A DNA stretch of 5,731 nt from the NCBI GenBank assembly GCA_903928955.1, contig CAIYTD010000146.1:1-5731 (forward strand), written 5' to 3'. The stretch comes from Oligoflexia bacterium (GTDB lineage: Bacteria > Bdellovibrionota > UBA1018). This document shows, piece by piece, positions 1 through 5,714 of this stretch (positions are counted from its first letter, which is position 1; every line of letters begins with the position of its first letter). The notes below the pieces were generated by a model. That model worked only from the letters and a program-made list of their open reading frames with translations, did no database searches and was not told where the DNA came from. The position numbers and the translations under genes are program-made.

Positions 1-1
1 A

Positions 2-115
2 GGGAATGTTGCAAATCAAAAAATAAAAGATGAGGCTCGAAAGCAGGCTGAATCGCTCTTGAAAAAGTCTGTGCCTCCAGCTATTCAGGAGCAATTTAAG
101 AGTTTGTTTCACTGA
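2..115 (+). CDS. C-terminal end of an unidentified protein (5' end outside the window)
   Basis: An open frame enters from the left edge and ends at TGA 113-115, giving the last 37 residues of a protein. The visible part is a charged, probably helical segment (IKDEARKQAESLLKK) followed by VPPAIQEQFKSLF-H at the C terminus. Large AsmA-like envelope proteins often end in similar Lys/Glu-rich amphipathic helices closing with a Leu-Phe pair, but this piece is too short and compositionally simple to assign a family, so that is only a guess. The stop lies 26 bp before the start of the downstream lipoprotein gene with no terminator hairpin between them, so the two are probably co-transcribed. Confidence 0.6.
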   Translation, partial: GNVANQKIKDEARKQAESLLKKSVPPAIQEQFKSLFH

Positions 116-130
116 ACTGAGTTTCTAAAA

Positions 131-136
131 AAGGAG
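131..136 (+). promoter_or_regulatory. Shine-Dalgarno site that fixes the lipoprotein start
   Basis: AAGGAG at 131-136 is a strong ribosome binding site. It lies 5 nt before ATG 142 and 8 nt before ATG 145, both workable. The earlier in-frame GTG at 136 overlaps the site itself and so cannot be the start it serves. I therefore begin the lipoprotein gene at 142. Confidence 0.75.
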
Positions 137-141
137 TGGAA

Positions 142-606
142 ATGATGATAAGGTTAAATCAAAAAGCACTTAAACGGAAATTTTTGTGTTTTATTTTATT
201 TGGATTTTTAATGGGATGTTCTTCCGAGCAAGTAAAAAACCATGCTAAAGAATCAGCCGCTCGGTATTGGCAAGACAAAGCTTATCCAGGCAAAGGATTT
301 GATATTCAGGTAGTTGAAGCTGAAAAAGCAGAAGGCGGACTTTTTCGGATAAAAGGTATTGTGGATGGTGAAACTCGAGTAGGAACTTTTAATCCTGAGA
401 CAGAGACTTTTTCAGAAGGTTATTATTCACTCGCTCATGAGCGGAATAAAAAAATTGCAGAACTGGAGCAAGAAAGTAAATACTTTAAAGAAAAAGTGGA
501 TGCCTTAGAAAAAGAAAACTATAAGCTCAAGGTGCAGCTCAGCAATTTGCAGGGAAGTGATGAAGACGAAGACAAGAAAGACAAGGAAGAGAAGAAAAAA
601 CCTTAG
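142..606 (+). CDS. Small lipoprotein with C-terminal coiled coil and charged tail
   Basis: This encodes 154 residues from ATG 142. The N terminus is a classic type II signal peptide: a basic region (KALKRK), a hydrophobic core (FLCFILFGFL) and a lipobox-like LMGC with the modified Cys at residue 26, followed by SSEQ. Met at position -2 of the lipobox is slightly off consensus but tolerated. The residues after Cys are SSEQ rather than Asp, which under enterobacterial rules would favour the outer membrane. A small alpha/beta-looking middle (about 35-100) contains GFDIQVVEAEKAEGG and FRIKGIVDGETRVGTF. A heptad-like coiled coil (about 101-137) follows, then a tail made almost only of Asp, Glu and Lys. 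I do not recognise the family. It sits between the partial upstream gene and the ppx-like gene, 27 bp before the latter, and probably shares their transcript. The anchored-coil layout suggests an envelope structural or spacer role, which is inference. Confidence 0.85.
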   Translation: MMIRLNQKALKRKFLCFILFGFLMGCSSEQVKNHAKESAARYWQDKAYPGKGFDIQVVEAEKAEGGLFRIKGIVDGETRVGTFNPETETFSEGYYSLAHERNKKIAELEQESKYFKEKVDALEKENYKLKVQLSNLQGSDEDEDKKDKEEKKKP

Positions 607-633
607 AAGGAATCATTTGAAAGGGATCTAAGA

Positions 634-1545
634 ATGATTCGAGCTTCTATTGATCTAGGAACCAATACCTGTCTTTTGTTAATAGCTGACTGTGATCAGC
701 AGAGTTCTCAGCAGAGTTCAATGATTCGTAAAGTACTCAGAGATCAAGCAACGATTGTCCGATTGGGACAGGGTGTTGATGAAAAAAAAATGCTTCAACA
801 AGCTCCTATGGAAAGAACTCTGAGTTGTTTAAAAGATTTTGCAGAAAAAATACGTGAGTTAGGAATAACTCCCGAAAAAGCAATTTGTGTAGCTACCAGT
901 CAAGCTCGGGACGCAAAGAATAGTGCAGAGTTTTTTTCAATGATTGAAAAACAAACTGGATTTCTATTTCAAGTGATCTCTGGAGAGGATGAAGCAAGGT
1001 ATACTTTCTGTGGGGCGATTCTTCCGGGGATGGATGTGAAGGCGACTTCTGTTCTGGATATTGGAGGAGGAAGCACGGAGATCATGTCTTTTGGAAATGC
1101 TCAAAGTGTCGATATGGGTTCGGTGAGGTTCACTGAGAGATTTTTGAAATCAGATCCTGTTACCGATGACGAGTTGGGGGCATGCCAGGAGGCAATCGAT
1201 CACCAGCTTCAATCATTTCACTTCTGGAACGGTATCCATCATTCTTTAGTAGCTGTAGCAGGTACCGCTACTACTTTGGCTGCTTGGCACTTAGGATTGA
1301 AAGAGTATTGTCCTGCCCAGGTAGATTTAGTGAGTTTAAGTCGGGCAGAGATTCAGGGAATGGTGAGGGAGTTAAAAAAGAGAACTCTGAAAGAACGTCG
1401 CGAGCTTCCTTCTGTGGAGCCTTTGAGGGCAGATGTATTGTTGGCAGGGGCTATGATTCTTTGGAGAACGCTAGAAGTCTTACATTTTTCGAGTTGTAGG
1501 GTGAGTACCCGTGGACTTCGGTATGGCTTGCTATTGAATCGCTAA
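634..1545 (+). CDS. Ppx/GppA-family phosphatase (exopolyphosphatase or pppGpp phosphohydrolase)
   Basis: This cytoplasmic ASKHA-fold enzyme has 303 residues. The family removes terminal phosphates from polyphosphate or converts pppGpp to ppGpp. Diagnostic motifs occur in order: phosphate-1 loop DLGTNT (7-12), VATSQARDAKNS (86-97), SGEDEA (116-121) carrying the expected catalytic Glu, phosphate-2 loop DIGGGSTE (142-149), MGSVRFTERF (161-170) and the adenosine-type loop AGTATT (209-214). The length fits the short two-domain members; the C-terminal HD-like domain of E. coli Ppx and GppA (about 500 residues) is absent, so the sequence does not separate the two activities. ATG 634 follows a modest AAGG at 621-624 and starts directly at the family's N-terminal strand. 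An insertion after the first hairpin (residues 22-29, QQSSQQSS) comes from a 12-bp tandem duplication. It is probably the last gene of its operon and faces a convergent gene 9 bp away. Confidence 0.93.
   Translation: MIRASIDLGTNTCLLLIADCDQQSSQQSSMIRKVLRDQATIVRLGQGVDEKKMLQQAPMERTLSCLKDFAEKIRELGITPEKAICVATSQARDAKNSAEFFSMIEKQTGFLFQVISGEDEARYTFCGAILPGMDVKATSVLDIGGGSTEIMSFGNAQSVDMGSVRFTERFLKSDPVTDDELGACQEAIDHQLQSFHFWNGIHHSLVAVAGTATTLAAWHLGLKEYCPAQVDLVSLSRAEIQGMVRELKKRTLKERRELPSVEPLRADVLLAGAMILWRTLEVLHFSSCRVSTRGLRYGLLLNR
697..720 (+). repeat. 12-bp tandem duplication inside the ppx-like gene
   Basis: CAGCAGAGTTCT (697-708) is followed directly by CAGCAGAGTTCA (709-720), matching at 11 of 12 positions. 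It is in frame and encodes QQSS twice, in a probable surface loop between the first two strands of the N-terminal domain. It looks like a slippage duplication that keeps the frame. Confidence 0.85.
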
Positions 1546-1554
1546 ACGGTGATT

Positions 1555-1773
1555 TTAGACATCCAAGTCCCGCCTTAATGAATTGGCTAGTTTTTGATCT
1601 TTTAGAGCGAGGCGCTTGAGTAAGGACTCTCGAAATACGGGGTCTGCAACTTTTAACATGTCTAGGATTTGTTGAAACCCATTTATTGGGATAGGAGTTT
1701 CTTCGTCAGATTTATTTTCGGGCTTGTTTCCGGGCTTGTTTTTTAAACTGGATGGAGTGGGGAGTTTGCTCAT
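1555..1773 (-). CDS. 72-residue protein with a FliG-like helical segment
   Basis: This is a small cytoplasmic-looking protein with no signal peptide. Residues 1-31 are a Pro/Lys/Asn-rich, probably disordered lead containing a repeated NKPGNKPENK unit. Residues 32-72 should form two or three helices: GFQQILDMLKVADP, then FRESLLKRLALKDQKLANSLRRDL. The spacing of ILxxL, a middle LL.RL and D.xLA..LR.xL recalls the helical pattern of FliG, where such segments end in a D-P-E-L-A-E-x-I-R type helix. That resemblance is from memory and short, so function stays open; a FliG-interacting or FliG-derived adaptor is possible. No clear Shine-Dalgarno precedes ATG 1773, but a GATAAT hexamer (minus strand, 1787-1782) lies 8 nt upstream. 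It follows the SDR gene on the same strand after 59 bp and may be co-transcribed. The presence of a patterned helical region favours a real gene. Confidence 0.7.
   Translation of the reverse strand: MSKLPTPSSLKNKPGNKPENKSDEETPIPINGFQQILDMLKVADPVFRESLLKRLALKDQKLANSLRRDLDV
1719..1742 (-). repeat. 12-bp tandem duplication inside the 72-residue gene
   Basis: Read on the plus strand, CGGGCTTGTTTC (1719-1730) is followed directly by CGGGCTTGTTTT (1731-1742), 11 of 12 identical. On the coding strand it produces the repeated NKPG/NKPE unit in the disordered N-terminal lead. Its period and its degree of identity match the duplication in the ppx-like gene. Confidence 0.85.
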
Positions 1774-1832
1774 AGAATAGGATTATCTCTTGAAGAGAGG
1801 AAGAAGAAAATAGTTAATATTTGCCTATTGGA

Positions 1833-2741
1833 TTATTTATCTTCATTTAAAGTGTAGTATTTTTTTTGAAAAGCAATAGAAAAGATTCTGGTGATCATCC
1901 ATTCCGGCAAAAGGCGTTTCAGCCAAAAAGTAGCTTGAACATCTTTTCCGCAGCGCACTCGAAGCGGCATTTTTTTCATTTCTGCTAAGTCAACCAGGGT
2001 TTTAGCCATTTGGATGGCATTTGGGATATGCGGGGCATGAGAGAGACTTTCTTTGAATTTTTTATAATTTTCTGTTGATTCTTTGTAGGGAGAGGTCTGA
2101 GAGAAAGATCGCATTCCCCAGAGAATGTTAGATCCAAATTCAGTCAGGAATCTTCCAGGTTCTACAATACTTACTGGAACTTTAAATGGTTTTAATTCAT
2201 GATAAAGTGATTCAGCAAAGCCTTCTACGGCATACTTGCTTGCGCAATAGAGACTTACAAGCGGCATACCCGTTATTCCAAGAACAGATGAAATAAAAAT
2301 GATTTTACCTTTTGTTTTTATGAGGGCAGGAACCAGTGCTTGGGTAGTTAAAACAGTGCCAAAAAAATTTACTTCCATTTGCTTGCGAATTTGCTCTTCG
2401 CTGAGATCTTCGAGTGCACCTACTTGAGCATAGCCGGCATTGTTAATCAGGCAATCGAGCTGATTTTTGAATTTATTTTGAATGAAAACTGAAATTTTTT
2501 GAATTTCTTCGGATGAGGTCACATCCAAAGAGCAGATTTGAATTTGTTCTCCGTATTTTTGAAGTTCTTCTTGAAAGATCTGGATTCGATCTTCTGAATT
2601 CCTTAAAGTTGCAATGACTCGCCATCCTTGCTCCAGAAAAAGCGTGGTGGCTCGTCTTCCAAATCCTGTAGAACTTCCAGTAATGAGTACGGTACGTTTT
2701 TTTGTTTCGGCCATTTGTTCAATTAACGAATTTGGATTCAT
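1833..2741 (-). CDS. Classical short-chain dehydrogenase/reductase (SDR)
   Basis: This NAD(P)-dependent oxidoreductase with a Rossmann fold has 302 residues. Visible motifs are the cofactor loop TGSSTGFG (21-28), DVT (73-75) binding the adenine ring, NNAG (100-103), and the catalytic set N125, S152, Y165 and K169 (in YCASK), with PG at 195-196 in VEPGRF. Spacing between these residues matches classical SDRs exactly. Arg47 just after the second strand (IATLR) suggests NADP(H) over NAD(H). VEPGRF and a roughly 100-residue substrate-binding tail resemble the retinol-dehydrogenase/17-beta-HSD-like SDRs, but the substrate cannot be read from sequence. Starts at Met1 (2741) or Met10 (2714) are both possible: neither has a good Shine-Dalgarno, and the fold begins only at about residue 16. 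It is transcribed divergently from zapA across an 81-bp gap and is followed by the 72-residue gene. Confidence 0.92.
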   Translation of the reverse strand: MNPNSLIEQMAETKKRTVLITGSSTGFGRRATTLFLEQGWRVIATLRNSEDRIQIFQEELQKYGEQIQICSLDVTSSEEIQKISVFIQNKFKNQLDCLINNAGYAQVGALEDLSEEQIRKQMEVNFFGTVLTTQALVPALIKTKGKIIFISSVLGITGMPLVSLYCASKYAVEGFAESLYHELKPFKVPVSIVEPGRFLTEFGSNILWGMRSFSQTSPYKESTENYKKFKESLSHAPHIPNAIQMAKTLVDLAEMKKMPLRVRCGKDVQATFWLKRLLPEWMITRIFSIAFQKKYYTLNEDK

Positions 2742-2784
2742 TTGCCAATGAATATGTTGTTCTACTGAGGCAGGGTGTTGGAGA

Positions 2785-2813
2785 TTGAAAGCATACTGAA
2801 TTAGTGTTATATT
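2785..2813 (+). promoter_or_regulatory. Sigma70-type extended -10 promoter for the zapA operon
   Basis: TTGAAA (2785-2790) and TATATT (2808-2813) are separated by exactly 17 nt, and a TG dinucleotide at 2805-2806 gives an extended -10 element (TGTTATATT). By standard geometry transcription should begin near 2820-2823, at or up to 3 nt before the zapA ATG at 2823. No Shine-Dalgarno sequence lies between promoter and ATG. The site is in the divergent gap between the SDR gene and zapA. Confidence 0.65.
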
Positions 2814-2822
2814 GTGCCCTTC

Positions 2823-3119
2823 ATGACGACGACAAAAATATCTACTACAGAAATAAAGTTACTCGGACAGCGTATTGTGCTGAAATCTTCTGAGACTGAT
2901 CCGGAAATCATTGCTCAGGTAGTCCAGCTAGTGACTTTGAAGTTGAGCGAAGCGGAAAGTCGGAGTCGAGGGGCAGCTCCTCATCAGGTTGCTCTGGTTG
3001 CCCTTTTGGATTTAGCAGAAGAATACGTGAATGCTAAAAAAAGAGCTTTAGATTTTAAACAACAATTAGATGATAAATCGAGCCACCTTTTAAGCTGGGT
3101 TGAGGCCGAATTTAAATGA
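2823..3119 (+). CDS. zapA: Cell division protein ZapA
   Basis: This 98-residue cytoplasmic protein belongs to the ZapA family, which bundles FtsZ filaments and supports Z-ring assembly. It has the family layout: a short N-terminal strand pair (TTEIKLLGQRIVLKS), a helix beginning DPEIIAQVVQLVTLKL, then a long coiled-coil helix starting around residue 53 with HQVALVALLDLAEEY and running to the C terminus. I chose ATG 2823 over the in-frame GTG at 2814, because the -10 element ends at 2813 and the GTG would lie before the expected transcript start. No Shine-Dalgarno is present, so translation is probably leaderless. The stop overlaps the next start as ATGA (3116-3119). In many proteobacteria zapA is followed by 6S RNA (ssrS) and the 5-FCL gene; the overlap leaves no room for 6S RNA here. 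Confidence 0.87.
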   Translation: MTTTKISTTEIKLLGQRIVLKSSETDPEIIAQVVQLVTLKLSEAESRSRGAAPHQVALVALLDLAEEYVNAKKRALDFKQQLDDKSSHLLSWVEAEFK

Positions 3120-3757
3120 TTCTGGAGAGCGAAAGTCAAATCCGACAAAGGGTATTAAAGCAACGCAATAAGCTTTCTAGGGAGGAAGTGTCGCGATTAA
3201 GTGAAAAAATCTCAGCTCGTTTTTTGCTTGAATCGGGTTTTCAGGAAAAACCGATTCAGAATTTGAATGTGGGTATGTATTCTGCTCTTCCTACGGAGTT
3301 TAATTTAAGACTATTGTACGAAAAATTATCTGCCTGGAATTGGAAATTTTATTTCCCAAGAATTACGGATCTGAATGAAAGAAAAATGGATTTTATTGAA
3401 GTGCCGCATTTGCTTGAAACAGTTGACTCCCCGTTGTTTTGGAATTTAGGTGCATATGGAATTCAGGAACCTCATCGGCGTCATTTGGCAGTAGATCCGA
3501 ACATTCTCGATCTTATTTTTGTTCCAGGAGTCGCTTTTGGTGAGCAAGGTGAGCGGATCGGGATGGGGGCTGGTTTTTACGATCGCTTCCTTCCATCGGC
3601 TTCTCATGCGTTGCGAGTCGTTTTGGCCTTTGATTTTCAAGTTTTTCCTCAACTTGAACAAAAACTATTGGATCAGCAAGTGCATTGGATTTTTACGGAA
3701 AATAGAAAATGCATTACTCCTCAAGCAGTAGATTTTGTTAAAAGGTGGGTGGAATGA
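3116..3757 (+). CDS. 5-formyltetrahydrofolate cyclo-ligase (5,10-methenyltetrahydrofolate synthetase)
   Basis: This 213-residue enzyme converts 5-formyl-THF plus ATP to 5,10-methenyl-THF, ADP and phosphate, returning stored folinic acid to one-carbon metabolism in the cytoplasm. Family marks include the basic N-terminal helix (IRQRVLKQRNKL, 9-20), YSALPTEF (55-62), FPRI (80-83), GAYGIQEP (112-119), and the ATP/phosphate region FVPGVAF (135-141) with GERIGMGAGFYDRF (145-158), corresponding to the usual G-x-RLGYGGGYYDRF. The terminal FTEN (193-196) matches the family's closing TE motif. Two family Tyr positions are Met150 and Phe154, a mild variation. The gene (fau/ygfA in E. coli) starts at ATG 3116, overlapping the zapA stop by 4 bp, with GAGG at 3102-3105; its own stop overlaps the RNase Y start, so all are translationally coupled. 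Confidence 0.93.
   Translation: MILESESQIRQRVLKQRNKLSREEVSRLSEKISARFLLESGFQEKPIQNLNVGMYSALPTEFNLRLLYEKLSAWNWKFYFPRITDLNERKMDFIEVPHLLETVDSPLFWNLGAYGIQEPHRRHLAVDPNILDLIFVPGVAFGEQGERIGMGAGFYDRFLPSASHALRVVLAFDFQVFPQLEQKLLDQQVHWIFTENRKCITPQAVDFVKRWVE
3229..3258 (+). repeat. Near-perfect inverted repeat (hairpin) within the cyclo-ligase gene
   Basis: Left arm 3229-3241 and right arm 3246-3258 pair at 12 of 13 positions around the tetraloop CAGG (3242-3245); the only mismatch is G3237 against A3250. No T-run follows the right arm, so it is not an intrinsic terminator. It codes for residues around ESGFQEKPIQ of the cyclo-ligase, in a poorly conserved linker. Confidence 0.7.
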
Positions 3758-4902
3758 TGTATTTTTGGACAGCATGGGACCGCTTATTTAGAAAATCTGC
3801 TGCTTCTTCTCAAAAAAGAGCGCCTTTGACTGTAAAGACTCAGGTTGAGGCTCAGCCTCAGCTTCCTACGTACTTAGATCCAGAAGATCAGGTGCGGAGG
3901 CTATTGGCAATTGCCTTATCCAGGCAGGCAACTCAATTTATTACACATGTTACGACCGCTCGGGTGAAATTAACCTCTTTGCAACTCAAGGATGGGATAA
4001 AAAGCAAAATTGTAGGAAGAGAGGGTCGAAACGCGCGTCATTTTGAGGAACGGGCTGGGGTGGATTTGCTCTTAAATGATGAGCCTGATTCAGTAATGAT
4101 TTCTTGTTTTGATTCTTTTCGGCGGGAAGTTGCTCGGGTTGCGATGGAGAGCTTAGTCCGAGATGGAAGAATTCAGCCGTCACGCATTGAGGAAGTTGTG
4201 GCTGACTCGCGTCGTTTAGTCGATCAAGAGGCTAGAAAATCGGGGACTGAGGCAGCTCAGAGTCTGGGTGTTCAAAATTTACATCCAGCGATTCTTCGAG
4301 TATTGGGTACATTGAAATTTCGTCATAGTTTTGGTCAAAATCAACTGGAACATTCCATTGAGACTGCTTGGATGTGTGGAAATCTAGCTGTTGAATTAGG
4401 TTTTGACGTAGCTTTAGCTCGGCGGGCAGCTTTGCTTCATGATTTAGGAAAAGCACTCGATCAAACTCATGATGGGGGGCATGCTCAAGCTGGGGCTGAG
4501 TTTGCTCAAAAATTTGGAGAAACAGCATCTGTTGTTCAAGCAATTGCGGCTCATCATGAAGAATTGAAACCAGTAGATTGGCTCGACCATCTTGTTATCG
4601 CAGCAGATGCACTCTCGGGAGCGCGTCCAGGCGCACGACATGGGTCCACTCAAATGGCACTCAGTCGTTCGGAGGACATGGAAAAACTCGCATTAGATGT
4701 TCCTGGAGTATTGTCTGCTTTTGCAGTTCAGGCCGGAAGGGAATTGAGAGTTTTTGTGGATAGTGAAAAAGTATCCGATCCTGGAGTATCCGTTATTGCG
4801 CGTGAGGTTGTTGCTCGCATTCACTCTCAGATGCGTTTTCCAGGACAAATTAAGGTAACGGTATTGAAAGAGTTGAGAGCAATTGAGGTAGCTTCAAGAT
4901 GA
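3754..4902 (+). CDS. rny: RNase Y, short form lacking the N-terminal membrane anchor and long coiled coil
   Basis: This is an endoribonuclease of 382 residues; typical RNase Y has about 510-520 and starts mRNA decay at the inner membrane. Seen in order: MMYFWTAWDRLFRK, a short aromatic and basic amphipathic segment; a Pro/Gln-rich linker (15-42); the last turn of the family's coiled coil (DQVRRLLAIALSRQA, 45-59); a KH domain with IVGREGRN (86-93) and DGRIQPSRIEE (137-147); and the HD domain with H200, H229-D230 (LLHDLGKA), H243, H267-H268 and D285 (AADALSGARPGAR). The C-terminal FAVQAGRE and FPGQIKVTVLKE blocks are also conserved. All metal ligands are present, so nuclease activity is expected. 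An in-frame TAA at 3739-3741 forbids a longer N terminus. ATG 3754 overlaps the cyclo-ligase stop (ATGA); GTG 3745 and ATG 3757 are alternatives. The amphipathic start could replace the membrane helix, which is inference. Confidence 0.9.
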   Translation: MMYFWTAWDRLFRKSAASSQKRAPLTVKTQVEAQPQLPTYLDPEDQVRRLLAIALSRQATQFITHVTTARVKLTSLQLKDGIKSKIVGREGRNARHFEERAGVDLLLNDEPDSVMISCFDSFRREVARVAMESLVRDGRIQPSRIEEVVADSRRLVDQEARKSGTEAAQSLGVQNLHPAILRVLGTLKFRHSFGQNQLEHSIETAWMCGNLAVELGFDVALARRAALLHDLGKALDQTHDGGHAQAGAEFAQKFGETASVVQAIAAHHEELKPVDWLDHLVIAADALSGARPGARHGSTQMALSRSEDMEKLALDVPGVLSAFAVQAGRELRVFVDSEKVSDPGVSVIAREVVARIHSQMRFPGQIKVTVLKELRAIEVASR

Positions 4903-5714
4903 AAGTGCTTTTTTTTGGTGATACATTTGCGCGACCTGGAAGGGATGCTGTTCAATTTGCGATTGCGCAATTGGTGCCTCAGCACCAAATCGATTTTGTA
5001 GTCGTCAATGGGGAAAATTTTGCCCACGGAAATGGAATTTTGCCAGAAATGGCAGAAGAATTTCTGAATCAGGGGGTGGATGTGATTACCACTGGAAATC
5101 ACGCTTGGGATCAAAGGCAGATCATTCCTTATATGGGAACGAGTACCCGGATTCTTCGGCCTGCAAATTTTCCCGATCATCCAGCCTACCGAGTGCCAGG
5201 TCGGGGGGTGACAGTAGTAGAGTCCAAAAGGCGTATGGGGTTGAGGTTAGGTGTTGTTCAAGTCATGGGTCGTGTTTTTATGGATGCTTTGGATTGTCCC
5301 TTTCGTACGGCTGAGCGAGAAGTAGACCGCTTAGATGAACTGGGTATTCAATCGATCTTGATTGATTTTCATGGCGAAGCCTCATCAGAAAAGCAAGCAT
5401 TTGCTCATTTTATGGATGGAAAAGTCAGTGCAGTTGTTGGGACACATTCTCACGTTCAAACTGCGGATGAGCGCATTTTGCCGGGTGGTACTGCAACTAT
5501 TACGGATGTTGGGATGTGTGGTTGTTTTGATTCTGTCATTGGTGTGAAAAAAGACATTTCTATTCAAAAATTTCTAACAAAACGGCCTGTTCGGTTCGAG
5601 CCCGCTGAGGGACCTGGTGGGTATGGTGCTGTTATTATTGATATTAATGAAACAAATGGGAAGTCTCGATCTATTTTAAGGCTGAGGGAGACGATTGCAA
5701 ATCCTGGACAGTAA
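4899..5714 (+). CDS. ymdB: YmdB-family metallophosphoesterase (2',3'-cyclic-nucleotide phosphodiesterase type)
   Basis: This 271-residue cytoplasmic binuclear metal phosphodiesterase matches the Bacillus YmdB family throughout. Metal and active-site residues are visible: D8 (GDTFARPGR), E39 and N40 (NGEN), N67 and H68 (TGNHAWD), H158 (DFHGEA), H183 and H185 (GTHSHVQTAD). Family blocks MGRVFMDALDCPFRTA (123-138), RILPGGTATITDVGM and DSVIGV are intact, as is VRFEPAEGPGG near the end. Known members hydrolyse 2',3'-cyclic nucleotides and, in Bacillus, affect the switch between motility and biofilm; the effect here is unknown. The ATG overlaps the RNase Y stop (ATGA, 4899-4902), with GAGG at 4885-4888 as its ribosome binding site. 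Its position directly after rny is the usual arrangement. Full length, no broken motifs. The 17 bp after its stop are T-rich but hold no hairpin, so the operon may continue beyond the window. Confidence 0.94.
   Translation: MKVLFFGDTFARPGRDAVQFAIAQLVPQHQIDFVVVNGENFAHGNGILPEMAEEFLNQGVDVITTGNHAWDQRQIIPYMGTSTRILRPANFPDHPAYRVPGRGVTVVESKRRMGLRLGVVQVMGRVFMDALDCPFRTAEREVDRLDELGIQSILIDFHGEASSEKQAFAHFMDGKVSAVVGTHSHVQTADERILPGGTATITDVGMCGCFDSVIGVKKDISIQKFLTKRPVRFEPAEGPGGYGAVIIDINETNGKSRSILRLRETIANPGQ

Noticed and set aside
1182..1499. 105-residue plus-strand open frame inside the ppx-like gene
   Set aside because: It lies entirely within a gene with clear family motifs, has no recognisable domain, and has shadow-frame composition.
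1499..1510. Hairpin GGGT-GAGT-ACCC near the end of the ppx-like gene as a terminator
   Set aside because: The stem is only 4 bp, lies inside the coding sequence and has no T-run after it.
1786..1798. Palindrome TCTCTT-G-AAGAGA upstream of the 72-residue gene, possible operator
   Set aside because: Six-base arms around one base are expected about once by chance in a window this size, and no second copy or regulator gene is seen.
3105..3125. 6S RNA (ssrS) expected between zapA and the cyclo-ligase gene
   Set aside because: The two genes overlap by 4 bp, so no RNA gene fits there.
3846..3860. Perfect 15-bp palindrome (7-bp arms) in the RNase Y linker region
   Set aside because: It arises in a repetitive Glu/Gln/Pro-coding stretch and is within chance expectation.
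4827..5180. 117-residue minus-strand open frame across the RNase Y/YmdB junction
   Set aside because: It is antisense to two strongly conserved genes, with no family resemblance.
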